From assembly GCF_003590095.1 (NCBI RefSeq), contig NC_039483.1:3472001-3536000 (forward strand): DNA of 64,000 nt, given 5' to 3'. The DNA is from Trichoplusia ni (lineage: Eukaryota > Arthropoda > Insecta > Lepidoptera > Noctuidae). The translations under genes were made by a program, and so were the position numbers. Under the pieces are notes generated by a model that saw only the letters and a list, made by a program, of their open reading frames with translations, had not been told where the DNA came from and ran no database searches. Below, piece by piece: positions 35,166 through 48,164 of the stretch; position 1 is the stretch's first letter, and each line of letters starts with the position of its first letter.

Positions 35166-36921
35166 TTTTTCGTAGATGATGTATTACAAATACTAAATAT
35201 GAAATTCGACGATAAACTTTGAACGGTCATAGACGGGTGACCTTTTTTGTCATATCTTAAAGAATCCTCCATTTGACTTATTTATTATATAGCATATGGT
35301 GGTCTAACGTCATTATTAATTAGTAGGATCTGAACCATGAAAGATAAAAAGAAAGAATTACTTAAAATATTATTAATTTCATTAGAAAGATCGTTTCAAG
35401 CGTTGGAAAGTAGTTAAAGTTTTAGATTTATAGGACCAAAAGGGACCAGGGTTTCCGAAATCGTCATTAATAATAACACCTAAAAGATGTAAACTTATAT
35501 CCAGTAGTATATAGAAGGAAAACGACTAATAGGTATCGATTCAAAATATTTGCATAAAAACGAGGCGATCTATTCCCCTGTTAATTTGAATGTTAATTCA
35601 AGAACTTCTTTGGCTCAATAATCTTTTTAATTCCGTTCTTCTATTATTTTCTTTTATTTCCTTTCGAACAACAGCTATTGAAATTATAATTTTCAAAGTT
35701 TTTATGAAGATTACCCCATTATGTACTTGACAATGAAGTCGAAATACTTTTTCAATTTCGGGCCTATTATGAAATTCTTTGCTTTGGTTTCCAATAATAA
35801 TATTATGCTTTTGAAAACACTTCCGAACTTGGAAAAGTTTGTTAATATTTTATTATTGAATAAAACCGTTTTAAAGGGTTTACAGATGTTGTGATACTTG
35901 AAGCACTTTTTATAGAATATTAAAATGAAAATGACGTTAATTTTATATTTGCGCTTATCTTGATTCTAGATGACTTGACTTGATGGAATATTTTTCAATA
36001 TGACATGATTAAGAGAAAGAAAAATAGAGGCAAAAACCGGTTTAAAGTGAGTAGGGCTACAGAGGTTTCCAAGAAAAAAACTAAACTTTGACGTTTAAAA
36101 TTAGAGGCAGAAGATAGACAGACAGACAAAAAAGCCATAGTAATATTGCGCCATTCTTTGTTTTTTTTTTTATGGAATCCTAATAGGTACTAACACGTGA
36201 GCATATCTGAGTGTCTAAGCATATATTTATCCTCAAATATATAAACAGAGGACAAGTCCAGGACATTTTCGAATTTGAGGCTTTCAAAACTTACCAACTG
36301 TTTAAACATAAAATTTAACGAGCGCTCCGATAGCGGAATCTTACTTAATGATAACTTAAACTAAAAAGATCTGTTAAAATGATAAGGCTGGAAAATTATA
36401 AGAATTTTCAAATTCCAGGCCTAAATTGTTGTCAAGGAGAAAATGAAATTTCTTACTTTATCTTATTCCGGGTAAATCCTTAAAAATATTTGGTATCTTG
36501 AGAATGCAAAATTTTTTTAGGTTGATTTTAAAATTTCATAGACATTTTTGTTTTAATATTTTTAGGTTCAGAACCAGTAATGTAAGAATTACTAAGGGCC
36601 TAGACTATCTAATGTATTTTTAAATGTAGAGTCAAAAATTATTCACCAAAAAATTTGAAAGTTATAACTTAATTTATGCAATGAGAAAGTTAGGTTCAAA
36701 TGACCAGTCATACAGAAACAAATATCAAAAAATAACGCAGGACAACGACCCCAAATAATTGGAAGCAGGCCAAGGAAATGATGAGTTCATTAAGCATCAG
36801 TTAAATATTTGATAGAACTTTGTCCTCTTTACTAGGATCACTGGCCTCCATATTTGTACTTACATATGAATTTGTCTCATTGAGAAAGTTCCGGGCGCGA
36901 ATATCATGTTTATTGAGAATA

Positions 36922-37278
36922 CTTGCTGTTGCCCGCGACTGCGCTCGCGTGGTTAGAAGATATAAGTTATTTTTTTTTAATTGGCTTTTAGAGTCCAGTT
37001 TACTTTGAAAGATCTTTTGGTAATTCTTTTTAGGTATCTCGATCCGTTTTCGCAGCGCATGCAACAGAGGCCCTAGAAGATGAATAATTATCAATGTTCT
37101 TTCCACATTTTCCATTGCATCTTCGGTCTTGTTAGTCGCAGCGTGACGGTATATAGCCTAAAGCCTCCTTCGATGAATAGTCTATTCAACACAAAAAGAT
37201 TTGAACCAGTAGTTGTTGAGATTAGCGCGTTCAAACAAACAAACAAACTCTTTAGCTTTATATATTAGTATATAAAGA
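36922..37278 (-). mobile_element. Short Helitron with internal extra segment
   Basis: The 3' end is CTTG instead of CTAG. The GCCCGCGACTGCGCTCGCGT palindrome region is present, and the CTTTAGCTTTATATATTAGT end lies at 37.27 kb. About 80-100 bp near 36985-37075 are not shared with other copies, suggesting an insertion or a different sub-variant. The overlapping 104-residue minus frame is a by-product. Confidence 0.6.
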
Positions 37279-37667
37279 TTTACCAAAGAAACAGATATAT
37301 ACGTATTTAAGTCTTTGTTTATCCGATCGAGATTTCTTTGTGCTCTCGTTTTCATACAATAAATTCAACCTCAATCTTAACAGCAGGCATTTTTATTACA
37401 AAATGGAAACCTATTATATTACTTAGAAGAATATATTATTTGAGAATAAACGCCGCTGAAAAAAGGCTTAAGGCATATTATGAAAATATATTGGTGTGGA
37501 AGATTGGTATATAATGGATTTTATCAACGACTTAAGCTTTTTTACGCTTAGCAAAATTACGTATTATCTAAATACTGAGAAAACAGTCGGTTTTATTTAT
37601 TAACACTTGATTTATGTTGCAGTGCTGATACTGAGCGAAATTGGATCGGATGAAATTTCATAATATA

Positions 37668-39187
37668 CAGGGTGTAAGGAACACCGTACCACCAAAGTCG
37701 CATAATGACTTTAAAATAACGTGTTAATTAATATTAAAGAAGTCGCTACCGTCGGAGATTAATATTTATAGATTTAGTCATTTTTGAGCACGCAATGAAT
37801 TGGTTACCGCGCGATCCTTACGCTCAGCGTACGTACTTACACGAACTGTAATGTGGTAGGAGGGCGACACTCGGCGACACGATCTGCTGCTGAACCCAGG
37901 GCAAAAAGTACCGCGTCCAGTAAATGTTCATCGCGAGACTTGCATTGCCACGTGCTTCGCCATAACACATTAGCATGTTGCCATTCTCCCGGGCGGTAAA
38001 ATAACCTATCGAGCTACTAGGATCGTAATTTAAATAATACACACACAACACACGCACTTATATCACTTAACACAATAAAATTGTCTGCCTACACGATAAT
38101 TAGTCCGCGAATTACCCGATTGCACATGCACATTCGATTAGCGTAAGGAACAAACTGAGTAAAAATAGGTACTATTTTGAAAAAAGCCGAACTTTCGGTT
38201 TTACCTTTGAGTAGTGTTGGACCTAGGTACCTATGATTCTTTGTCGATAAATTACATGAGGTCGAAGTGAATATCGTAAAATTATTCTTGACAATAAAGT
38301 ACTTAACTTAAACCTTTAAAATTGATTAATCACAAAATGTACTTTTGTGTAAGAACATAATTGTTTTATGTGACTGGAATAATTATTCAGCAGTTCGTAG
38401 GAAAAAAAATGATAAAAATTTTTAGGCAGGAATTTCATTTGTAGATGATGGATATTAGTAACAAAACAGAGTTTAATTTTAGAAAAAATAAATTATTGTT
38501 TATAACAACATGTTTTAGAACTACAGAATTCTAAACAATAACAAACTGTTAATAATAAAAGGTTTTAATAAATTTCGTAGTACGATAAGTTGATAAACGC
38601 TGAGAAAGTGATTTTTTATTTTATAACATGGAACCCGTGTAACAAAAATCGATGTACTATTTTATCCAGTGTCACAGGTACGTCACTCGCCGATACCGCT
38701 GTAGGTGTTTGTCGGCGCGCTGGCGGTGTCGACAAAGGCGGCTAGCGGTGCCTACAAAGCGCGCGGCTTTTTTTAAAGGAATAGTAGGCAGGATTACGAA
38801 TAATGAGTGCGAGTGCGCGCGCAATAGTTGCGCTATCTCTTACGGTTGACGCTCATGTATTGGTTCAGTTTTGACGTCACTTTCGGTTAGATTTGCGAGA
38901 GAGCGATGACCGACGAGTACCTTTACGAATCAGCTGATCGGGAGCAGTTTTTAGTGTTTCATTTACATTGCCTTTTTTCGTAAAAACGGCTTAATAATTA
39001 CTTTCGTTATGAAAATATTATTGAAATACGTAGGAAAAATGATTTTATGACACATAAAATTAAAAAAACGCGAAAAAAAAATGCAATTTTCATGAAAAGA
39101 CCGATGAAAAATTCCAACGCAGGGGGGTCTGGAATCATGTCTAGAACTCAGGTCCCACGGAAAAGTCACGGTGTTCCTTACACCCTG
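37668..39187. mobile_element. 1.52-kb TIR DNA transposon flanked by TATA
   Basis: The first 20 bases, CAGGGTGTAAGGAACACCGT, are exactly inverted at the right end (39168-39187). TATA flanks both ends (37664-37667 and 39188-39191), so the target duplication is TATA, or TA with TA-ending termini. Inside are a DUF4817-like coding fragment (separate entry) and a CpG-rich segment at 38670-38960 unlike the surrounding DNA. No DDE catalytic region is recognisable. It may be a deletion derivative of a TA-targeting (Tc1/mariner/IS630-type) element. Confidence 0.75.
37824..38057 (-). pseudogene. DUF4817-like helix-turn-helix fragment in the TIR element
   Basis: A 77-codon frame. Residues 24-46 (ENGNMLMCYGEARGNASLAM then NIY) look like the start of DUF4817, whose usual pattern is a Met/hydrophobic run, YGxAxGNxxxAxxxYxxRYP. 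Here the 'YxxRY' is present but the following 'P-RR-P' strand is lost and the rest is not domain-like, so the protein is broken. DUF4817 occurs in many insect transposon-derived proteins as a putative DNA-binding N-terminus. Location inside a TIR element supports a transposon origin over a host gene. The match is from memory and short. Confidence 0.45.
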
Positions 39188-39905
39188 TATAGGTTTGCTT
39201 GATTTTGGGAGCCAAGAAGACCTTGAAATCTAAATATAATTTAAGTAAAATTTATAACAAACTATTGTTAAATTATCGCTTAACGCCTAAGGCGTTTCAA
39301 TTAACGCTCAATTTGGAAGACAATTAAAGTGCCTACTTCCAAGAATATTTTCGGTAGAAGTCCTAACATAAAATTCACGAAAACTTTTCCCTTTCATAAG
39401 AAGTTTAAAAAGTATCTAAATAGGTCTTAAATTAGTCTAGAACTTTATTGATCGTCACCAAAATTTCATTTTAATAATGCTTAACATCATATAAATTTCG
39501 TAGCACACCTCGTTTTCGTAGCAAGCGTAGCATTCGTAGCAAACGTAAGTTCGTAGTACAAAGCGTTCGTAGATTGTTTCGTTTTCGTAGACCCTTTTCT
39601 TTGTCTAATGAACTTTAATGTAAATATGTTTTCTGTTTCAATACAAACATTAAGCTTCGTATTATCAAAGATACAATGATTCTTAAGCACCAAAATAATT
39701 ACGGATTAAATAAAACAAACCTCATTTCGGTTACATGAAAACATTTCTTTGTTAATAAGTATAATTTGGAAACTGTGGCAGATGGCACTAATGGCACTTC
39801 ATAATCCTTAGATACATTCAAAGTTCGTAAAGGTGTACTATTTAATGCATATTTATAGTTATTTCCTTAGACTTCTGAGATAATTTTATTTTACAAGGAA
39901 ATACA

Positions 39906-40150
39906 TCTATACTTAATATATAAAGCTGAAGAGTTTGTTTGTTTGAACGCACTAATCTCAGAAACTGCTGGTCCAAATTGAAAAATTCTTTTTGTGTTGA
40001 ATAGACCATTCATCGAGGAAGGCTTTAGGCTATAAACCGTCACGCTTCGACTAATAGGAGCGAAGATACAATGGAAAATATGAAAAAAAATAGGCAGGTA
40101 TAAATCACAAATCTTCTACCCACGGGGACGAAGTCGCAGGCAACAGCTAG
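39906..40150 (+). mobile_element. Short non-autonomous Helitron, complete ends
   Basis: A|TCTATACTTAATATATAAAG start, CATTCATCGAGGAAGGCTTT, ACAGCTAG|T end. It is 245 bp. The minus-strand open frame at 40040-40432 begins outside it and runs into it by chance. Confidence 0.75.
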
Positions 40151-40357
40151 TTTCCAATGAAAACGCAACAGAAGTTTCGTAACACGCTTTTTATTGCTAG
40201 ACAAAAATTTCAAGTGTGTTAACTTGAAAAACACTTTATTATTCTTCTGCCTAAATATCCCATTAAGTACGGGTTTAGTGGGACACATGATTAGTGTGAA
40301 CATCTTAATGCGGTTTATAGAATACAGGTACTTATCGAGTTTAAACAGCGTAGTCTT

Positions 40358-40395
40358 TCTTTCTTTCGAAACTATGACAAGTTTCGAAAGAAAGA
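40358..40395. repeat. Perfect 16-bp hairpin
   Basis: TCTTTCTTTCGAAACT (40358-40373) and its exact complement AGTTTCGAAAGAAAGA (40380-40395) are separated by 6 bases. No tRNA- or miRNA-like flank was recognised. Confidence 0.85.
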
Positions 40396-40689
40396 TTTTG
40401 TGTTTCTGTGTGGTACACGGATGTACAGACAAAAAGACAGGCGAATTCTTGTCAGATTCTTTACATTTTATCTACGGAATCATAAAAACAGTACGTGAAC
40501 CATCAGAATAAACTTGCCAATTTCGGGAAGAATTAATCACTATGGTTTAATTATACTTATTTAGGGCAAGTCAAAACATGTTATTTCTAAACAGATATAA
40601 TTCCTGTATCCCTTGACAATTCACAGGATATTGCTCCTTACTCGAAAACAGCTGTCTGGATGTTGGCCTAAATAGGATGACCTAATTGT

Positions 40690-40755
40690 ACAGTGGTCAC
40701 ATGTCAGGTTTCCAGACCCAAGGGAAATGGGTACGATACCCGTCTGTAATTAATA
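40690..40755 (+). repeat. SINE/tRNA-like fragment
   Basis: A B-box-like GGTACGATACCCGTC follows a tRNA-like ACAGTGGTCACATGTCAG. Incomplete. Confidence 0.3.
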
Positions 40756-43283
40756 TTATTTATTTCTTTTGAACCTTCTTTGGTTTTGGAATTTAGGGTT
40801 ACGGATTATTTAATAACAATTTACTATTTTCTCCCTCTCTGTGAAAGAATTTTGAGTTAAGATGTTTAAAATTAAGGTTTTTTTTGGGGTTCCGTGCCCA
40901 AAGGGACACATGACCATTTCATGAAGGTACCGTATCGATATCACTACTGTCAGTACGTGGATGACCAAATTTTGTTCCGAACCCTCAGTGCTGCGACTCC
41001 AAATCGTTCTTTCGTCTTCATTTCATCGTTCTTTTTCAGACTTTATTAAGAATGATTTTTTTTTCTAAAACGAGTCTAGATAATCTTAGATTAGCTTAAT
41101 GTTTTAAAACTGTTTTATTTCTACTCTTGCCTTACTCTTTTACGCCGGTGAGTACAACTATTTCCAAACATTAGGTCCACTGACAAACAGAATCCACATC
41201 TAAGTTTTAGACTCAAACTAAAACATGTATTATTTTTCATACTCATTGAAAACAATAGATCTCGCAATCATATCAATTCAATATGATCATTCAAATCTAA
41301 ATCTCTTCTAGAGTAACTGAAAATCTAGACCAAAATCCAGATGTTATTTGAGAAGACTCCGTACACATAATCGCAATGCGAACAAAACCGCAGTCTCTAA
41401 CTAGTTTACAGTCAATCGTAGAACATATGGGCATATGGAAATACCTAGCCATACCTCTACAAGGCAATTTGTACCTTAAGACGACAGGCTTATGGTTGAG
41501 ATTCGTGCTAGAAACGTTTATAGACGAAGAGACGTGAATCGTTGTCCTCTTTTTTAGTGTTCGGTTTTATTTCCATTTTTATGAAGAAGATTGGAAGTCA
41601 GATATTGTGTCCGCGGCATAGATATTGATTATTGTTATCTCCCGGATATATATTAAACAGTAAAATTTATTGATACTTTGGTTTGTCCAAGTTTACTTGT
41701 TTGAACAACATTGTGATCTATGAAAGCTTGCTCTGATTCTTTGCCTTTTTTCATGAGACTTCAATGTTGATAAAAGCTCCGCGAAACAATGATTAAATTC
41801 CTCACTGAAGGACTAAATAAAACGAAAAAACAAATCCTTTCAAAATGTAAAAATATCGATATTTTTTTTTAGAAAAGCGCGAAAAGTTAAATATAATATA
41901 TAAACGAAATACATACTAAAAATGTAGAGTTTTCAACATGACTCTACATGAACACAATAGAACCAGAAATGCAGTGTGTGAGCATGATTATCATTGTAAA
42001 TGTGTTCCTCACTGGTTAAATAGCAAACCGCATTTCACAAAGGGGTATTACGGCATGCATGAGCTTCGTGTTGTGGTGTACTTCAGGATAATTTTGAAAT
42101 TGTGTCTTTTTGAGAGGACGTTATCCAAATTGTAAAACATGACACTATTATTAAGGTACTAAGTTAGGCTGCACTGTCTGTCTGTGTCTTGTGAATCAAG
42201 ATAGGTTGTTATAAAATAACAGATGATGTGTATTAAACACAGAATAAAAAAATATCAGTTGATAGTGTTTTTTAGTTTTTTTTTAATACTATTTATTTTC
42301 CATTTTTAGTTTGATTATTGTATTGTCATCAGCCGCCAATAAGTCTACAAAGTTTTAATGAAATCGGGTCGGATTTCATTGAAATAAAAGTGGGTAAAAA
42401 TCAAGCCCAAAGATTACAAACAAACATACAGGTGAAGCTAATAAAATAGTTATAATTTTTTATTAAATGGTACGGAACCGTTTGTCCGCCGAATCCTAAT
42501 CGCAATTGGCCGGTTTTAAAAACACCTTTAGCAAAATGTTGTTTGTTTCACGAAATTCATTACCTTAATGTGTTGTAGAGTTTCTCTATTCGAAATTTAA
42601 TAAAGTACATTTTAAATGTATAATTTAAAACATGATTTTCTGTTGTGTTATTTTTCCTTCATTATTTTAGACGCTAACAAATTTTGATCAATACTTTAGA
42701 GAGGAGACTTCTGCGTTTTAATCCTTACCTGGCTAATTTTAAATTAATTCACGATAATATCACGAATTTTTATTTCTCTTTTATTCTAAAACGCGCGATG
42801 CTAAAAATTACAGAAACAATTATTGATAAAGGTACATCTATTGCCTTATCTCAAACAATGTCCCTACAAGTACTTAATCAGTACAACAGATTACACCAAC
42901 TACACAGGGTGGTTTAATTTGACAAGTTTATCGTGTACAGGGCGTTGTTAAATAACAGACTTAGTTACCAAGCCAGTGTTCATTTCATTTCAAATACTGC
43001 TAAAATGTTTAAAAGGTTTTTGAAATATTTTTAATAAAGCGCGCTTTTGCTCTCATTTTTGGTTTTAATCGTCTATAAACGGGAAAATCCCTGTTTATTT
43101 TGTTTGATCCTTTGAAAACAGCTCGAAAACGTGTATTTATATTATTATTTTAAATTTGTTTAGAGGTTCCCTAAGGCTTTTTAAATTTATGATTATGTTT
43201 ATTTCATTTTCACATTTACGTTGTGCTAAATAACTCTTTGAGAGTAAGTAATTTAAATTTATTTTGAAAACATAATAATCTTT

Positions 43284-43412
43284 AAAGCCTGGTCATCTGC
43301 GAAATGTTCAGGGTAGCTTTAAACCCGATGACAATGCAATTTACAACTATAAAACGACTGGACCGATTGTGATAAAATTTGGATGACATTTGGTGACATT
43401 TAAAAACGTGGG
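43284..43412 (+). mobile_element. CCCACGTTTTTA element, 5'-truncated copy
   Basis: Shares TTCAGGGTAGCTTTAAACCC, GATGACAATGCAATTTACAA and the terminal TTTAAAAACGTGGG with the full element at 61252-61436. Confidence 0.6.
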
Positions 43413-45626
43413 TTTTTAGATTTAGTAAATCTCTTTACTCTAATTTTACGCTTTCGGTACGGACAAATTAAATTAAATGTCGTTATCCCTCTTATAACAA
43501 TATTCGTTTACCAACTAAGCTTCGTATTCAAGTTAAATGCATGTTCACGATAATTTCACTGACTGAATCCTAGTACAAATTTGATATGCTATATTCTGGT
43601 TACATAAACTGTTATTATAAATCTCTAAAGCAACTATTAATATTGTTTAAAACAGAAGCACCTTTAACACGTTTTTTTAACATATAATCGAGTAAGCTCA
43701 CGACTTATTTTATAATTACGATAAGAAAAAAGTAACACAAATTAAGAACATCATTATCCTCACCACACTTTACATACTGCAGATTGCTTGATTTAATATT
43801 ATTTTTACCTCAACTTGTAAAGTACTACGGCTATTATTAGATGAAGTAAGAATTAAAACATTTTAAGCATCATAGTGAAGTGAACCAGTTGGTGAGGATA
43901 ATGATATGACCTTAACTAGTGTATTTTTTCCGAAGAATCACCCAAGAACGAAGTTTTTTTCCTTTAAAAGTATTTTTACTCCTCTTTATATGTTATCATA
44001 CCAATCTTTAAACGTCTTATTGTTGCGCAAAAGCTTCTTTCTATTTAAGAAAGGCTAAAGAAATTGATCACCATGCTAGCCATTGCGGAATTTTTGCTTG
44101 ATTCCTCACGACACTTTTCGTCACCGTTTGTCAGCGGTGTCTTAGAATAATTGAGATAGTATGTATATCTTAAAAAAATCACATTCTTACTTTGATCGGA
44201 TCGACACTTTACCTTTAGCATACAAATCTATTCACGGTAAAGCAGTTTTTCAGATAATTGGCAAATTTTTTTTGAATTCAAGAAAGAATGTTTTCAATGC
44301 AACTTTATCTAGTTTAACGAATGAATTGTTTTAAATGAAATTCTAAACACTAACTTCTGCTCTATCTGTTGAACTTTGTAAACTCTAGCTGTAAACGAAG
44401 GCTATGTGGAGCTTTTTAAAAAGCTTTTCGGATACAAGTTGTAGATTGTTAAAAGTCGTTTTAGTTGAGTTCTAGTTGTGTTTCAGCATTTTTGCCACAT
44501 TTCGGCGAAAGTGAACTTTGTCAAAGCGCTATGCAATATTTTTTATTCGTTTTTACAGGTATGTTACTCATAATGATTTAAATTTTAAAGGCAATGATGA
44601 CTAATAGTTGTTAAATTTAATTAGGGTTTTAAGAATTGGTAGAAAAAAAAATGTAATGCAAACACAAAGCTTAAAAACAAGTATTTTTTCGTTTTAACAC
44701 AACAAAATAGTAAAATATACAACCGACGTTAAATAAATGCTACTGAGTCATACTTGATGAAATTCTATAGGGGCAAACAGGGACATTAAATGAAAAAATA
44801 ATCTACAAAATCTGTTCATCCAGTCCGAATTGAGAACTTCCTCCTTTTTGAAGTGATTTAAAAATAGGATAGTCGTATTTTTATGTTCCGAACCGTTACC
44901 ATTGAGCAAGAGAGAAAGCACTATACCACACGAAGCCACATCTCACTTACACAAAAATAAGAGCCCTGCTCTAACCGTATGTTTACAGCCCTAAAACATT
45001 CATTAGTTCACTCATTCATGCAGCGCAATGCAGTTGTTTTAATTCGTTGTTCTACAAATGCGAGAGGACAATTCTCTTCGCCAGAAAATTGCTGAGCATT
45101 TGTAATGACGGGTTTTTTTCCATACCGGAATGGTTACAATATACGTATCGTCGTTTGCATGCAAGCTGCAGTCGTTGTTCTTATTAATATTATATCTGTC
45201 CTATTTTATGAAACAAAAGAATGTTTCTCATATGCAGGGGAAATAGGAGTTGAATTACATTGCTTGGTGGTGATGAGAATTTCTTGAGGTTATTTGCTTG
45301 TAAGCTGTCCAAGCAGAAGTGGAGTTGTAATAACTTAAAATTATCAAAATACTCGTACTAGATGCTAAAGCGATATTACAGTTGCTGCTTAAATTTTATT
45401 TCGTGTTATAAGTAAGCAGTAACGTCATGGAAATAAGAATATTGTTGTAGCCTGAAAGCCCTGAAAAGTTGTGGGGGGAATAAATACTCGAGTGGGGGCT
45501 GAAATGAAAGCGCACTGAAATAGAAAATTGATTGCTTAATCAAGAGAGTTCTTAGCTTCGTTCGACGAAATTGGTGGTGGGAAAACAGGATATGGAAATC
45601 CTGTTGTCAAGTGATAGTGAGTGCAC

Positions 45627-45809
45627 GGATAGCCGGGTGGTTGAGATCACCTCGGCAAATCCGCTGAACGCGAAGTTTCGCGGGTTTGATGCCCGCTTAG
45701 GGCACGTGTTTGTGTGATCCACGAATAATTTTCTTGAGTCTGAGTGTCTTGGTGCATGTGATTTGAATATTTGTGAAACCCCCGCAGCTATTATGCGGGG
45801 GTTTCTTTT
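45627..45809 (+). mobile_element. tRNA-derived SINE with a 3' hairpin
   Basis: The head reads GTGCACGGATAGCCGGGTGG (A-box region) then CGCGGGTTTGATGCCCGC (B-box region). The body has GTGTGATCCACGAATAATTT and GTCTGAGTGTCTTGGTGCAT. The element ends in a perfect 12-bp hairpin, GAAACCCCCGCA / TGCGGGGGTTTC (45775-45786 and 45794-45805), followed by TTTTA. The degraded copy at 30337 shares head and body. The hairpin may be the region recognised by a partner LINE, which is inference. Confidence 0.72.
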
Positions 45810-46271
45810 ATGGTGCTTTTATGAGTGAGTGGATTTAATAAAAAAAAGAGTATCATATAATAAATCATAGTCTTTGCGATTCAGCTAAAGTCATGCGGGT
45901 AATTTTAGGTGTTCGTGCATTTCTAAAATCCCCATTTATAATTAGTACAGCTTGTTAAAAGAATCTTGCTCAAGATAAGTGAGTGTAATCTGCCTGTCGT
46001 TAGCGAATTAGCTGTCAGATAATGCTAATTAGGCTGAGGCGGTAATTGCAATGTGGTTTGGACTTGTAAGCCTGTAGCTGGATAGGTGTAATCACTTAGC
46101 TGGAACATTGCCCAAATTGCTTGGCAGAATGTATGATTCTGGTTCGCAAAAGTTATGAACCAAATATTTCGTAGTTTGGACTTAATAACTGTCTTGATTT
46201 TTATTATAGATTTTGTAAGGCCGATCAAGAACTTGATAAGTAAGTAAGTACCTAATTATGAATGTGATAAT

Positions 46272-46353
46272 GGTTTACTCATGCGTATTTATCGGGAAGG
46301 CAGTGAGTTCGATTCGTAGTCGGGCTATCCCGATAAATGCGTGTGAGTAAGCC
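46272..46353. repeat. Foldback with tRNA-like B box in the loop
   Basis: Arms of 26 bp (46272-46297 and 46328-46353) match at 22 positions. The 14-base core includes ATTTATCGGGA/TCCCGATAAAT. The 30-base loop contains GAGTTCGATTCG, a Pol III B-box match. Confidence 0.75.
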
Positions 46354-47074
46354 GTCATTAAAAACATTATTATCTCGATTTCAAGTGATTGATTTTCTTC
46401 AAAGCTTGAAAGCTTGCATTATGAGTACCAGACTAATAAACATACCTATATACATACATAAGTATTACAAATAAATTACACTCAGACACAAGATAAATGA
46501 TTACGTTCATCACACAAACATTTACCCAGGGTGTTAATAGAACCCTCGACGTTCTATATAACATTCAGGGTCACTATCCACGAGAACAAAAAACCAGTCT
46601 AATGTTTTTCTAAATTAAGTTATTCTAGCTAAAGTTGTCAATCAGCTGGTCCAGTAAGTGACTTAATGTCTATAAATGAACAATTTTAACGAACCCTCTT
46701 ATTTTCCTTTCTATTCGGATTGAAATGGCATTAAATTCAGCTAAATCTGTTAAACGCTGACGTTTGGATCTTAGACAAAGCTATTGAAGGTTTATCGACA
46801 TTCCAAATTTTGTCAAAAACTTCTGTCTATTAAATTATAATTGACATTTATCATATTTTTAGCTCACCTTTTACTCTCTGTTTTTTTTTGTAATTTAATT
46901 GATTAATCAGGCAGACTAGATAAAAGTGGATTGCGTGGCTAAGCTCAACCGCAAAAGTTAATTGAATACAGGGTAAGATACGGATGTTATTCTTACATAT
47001 TTGATAGTCATTGTGGGTAGATAAAAGCTATATAGAAAGTCTGCAAACCAGGGTTACTAAGGGGCATTATGTTG

Positions 47075-47212
47075 CCCTGGTAGCTGGGTTGAGGAGGTCA
47101 GAGAGGCAGGCACGCTCCTTGTAAAACACTGGTACGTTAGTTGCATCCAAACTGGAAGCCGACCCTTACATAGTTGGGGAAATGCTAGGCTGAAGATGAT
47201 GGGTAAGAAGTA
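47075..47212 (-). repeat. Inverted, shortened copy of the repeat at 25625-25972
   Basis: AGCTGGGTTGAGGAGGTCAG, CTCCTTGTAAAACACTGGTA and AGTTGGGGAAATGCTAGGCT are complementary to blocks of that repeat in the same order. Confidence 0.65.
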
Positions 47213-47585
47213 ATTGAGATAAGGTTTCTAGAGAAAGAGGTTTCTGTGGACATTCTACATAATTATATCTGGGCTATAAAAATAAAGAAATCTTGTACAT
47301 TTTTATTTTCTGTAGACAATACGTTTGTTTAACATCTTCATATCTTTTGATGGGCCGTTGGCAACGTTCGTAAATGTTAATAGGAGAAAACTATCAACTC
47401 TGGCACTTATGAACACTGAAGTGCTAATCGGAATCGCGATTCTGAAGGTTCCGTACATAAAGGCTAAAATTAAACAAATTGGTTCGGTGCCAAATTATTG
47501 TAGGTTCAAGTTCATCCACAGTAAAATATGTTTGTAGCAAATTTATGACTTTCAAAACCCTTGCTTATTCAGTTTCTTAAGTTTT

Positions 47586-47740
47586 AGTATTTGATGTCAA
47601 AGCGGCTATATGAGATACAGCCTAGCTACGGAAGGGCAGACAGAATGACAGACAGACGGTCAGATGGACAGTCGGACAGAAACTGAGCCTCAGTAATAGG
47701 ATTCCGTTTTGACTTTGGTTACGGAACCCTAAAATCGAGA
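47586..47740 (-). repeat. GGTTCCGT-type interspersed repeat
   Basis: The minus strand starts AGGGTTCCGTAACCAAAGTC and shows CGGAATCCTATTACTGAGGC, repeated CTGTCTGTC units and ATACAGCC in reverse as expected. One of the best-preserved copies. Confidence 0.7.
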
Positions 47741-48164
47741 GAACATCCATAAATATTTATTGATATAATTCAATGAACTGAAAGATTTTGCGGAATACCG
47801 TCTGAGTTGAACATCAATAGCTAGCACACCTAAAAATAGATACTATTTTATGACACTTTCTAGTGCACCTATTCTTATCTATGTATTTTCACTACTGCCT
47901 AGTATCCAGAGTTGTTGAGTAAGGTATTGTGTAATTTTATTAATTTTTGAATTAACACTAATTGAAACATTTGAAATTGATTGGAACTTCTGTTAGCCAG
48001 AATCAACAATGATAACTCAAGCTTCGTTATGTCCCGGGGATACGATAGAAGGTAATTTACATGTAAAACGATGAAAGTTAAAAACTTAATGGCTTACATT
48101 CAAGTCACTTGCAAAGACCTAGAGCGTATGTAGTTACAAAAATGTTTGGCCTACGCACGAAGCG

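Noticed and set aside
36801..37115. 104-residue minus-strand open frame
   Set aside because: Its middle portion is a Helitron end (GCCCGCGACTGCG region), so it is not a gene.
40194..40511. 105-residue open frame overlapping a perfect hairpin, with a 130-residue antisense frame
   Set aside because: The antisense frame runs into a Helitron and both cross the inverted repeat. No domain was recognised.
45775..45809. Looks like a Rho-independent terminator (GC hairpin then T-run)
   Set aside because: The context is a eukaryotic SINE. The same SINE without the hairpin occurs at 30.3 kb. No bacterial genes are nearby.
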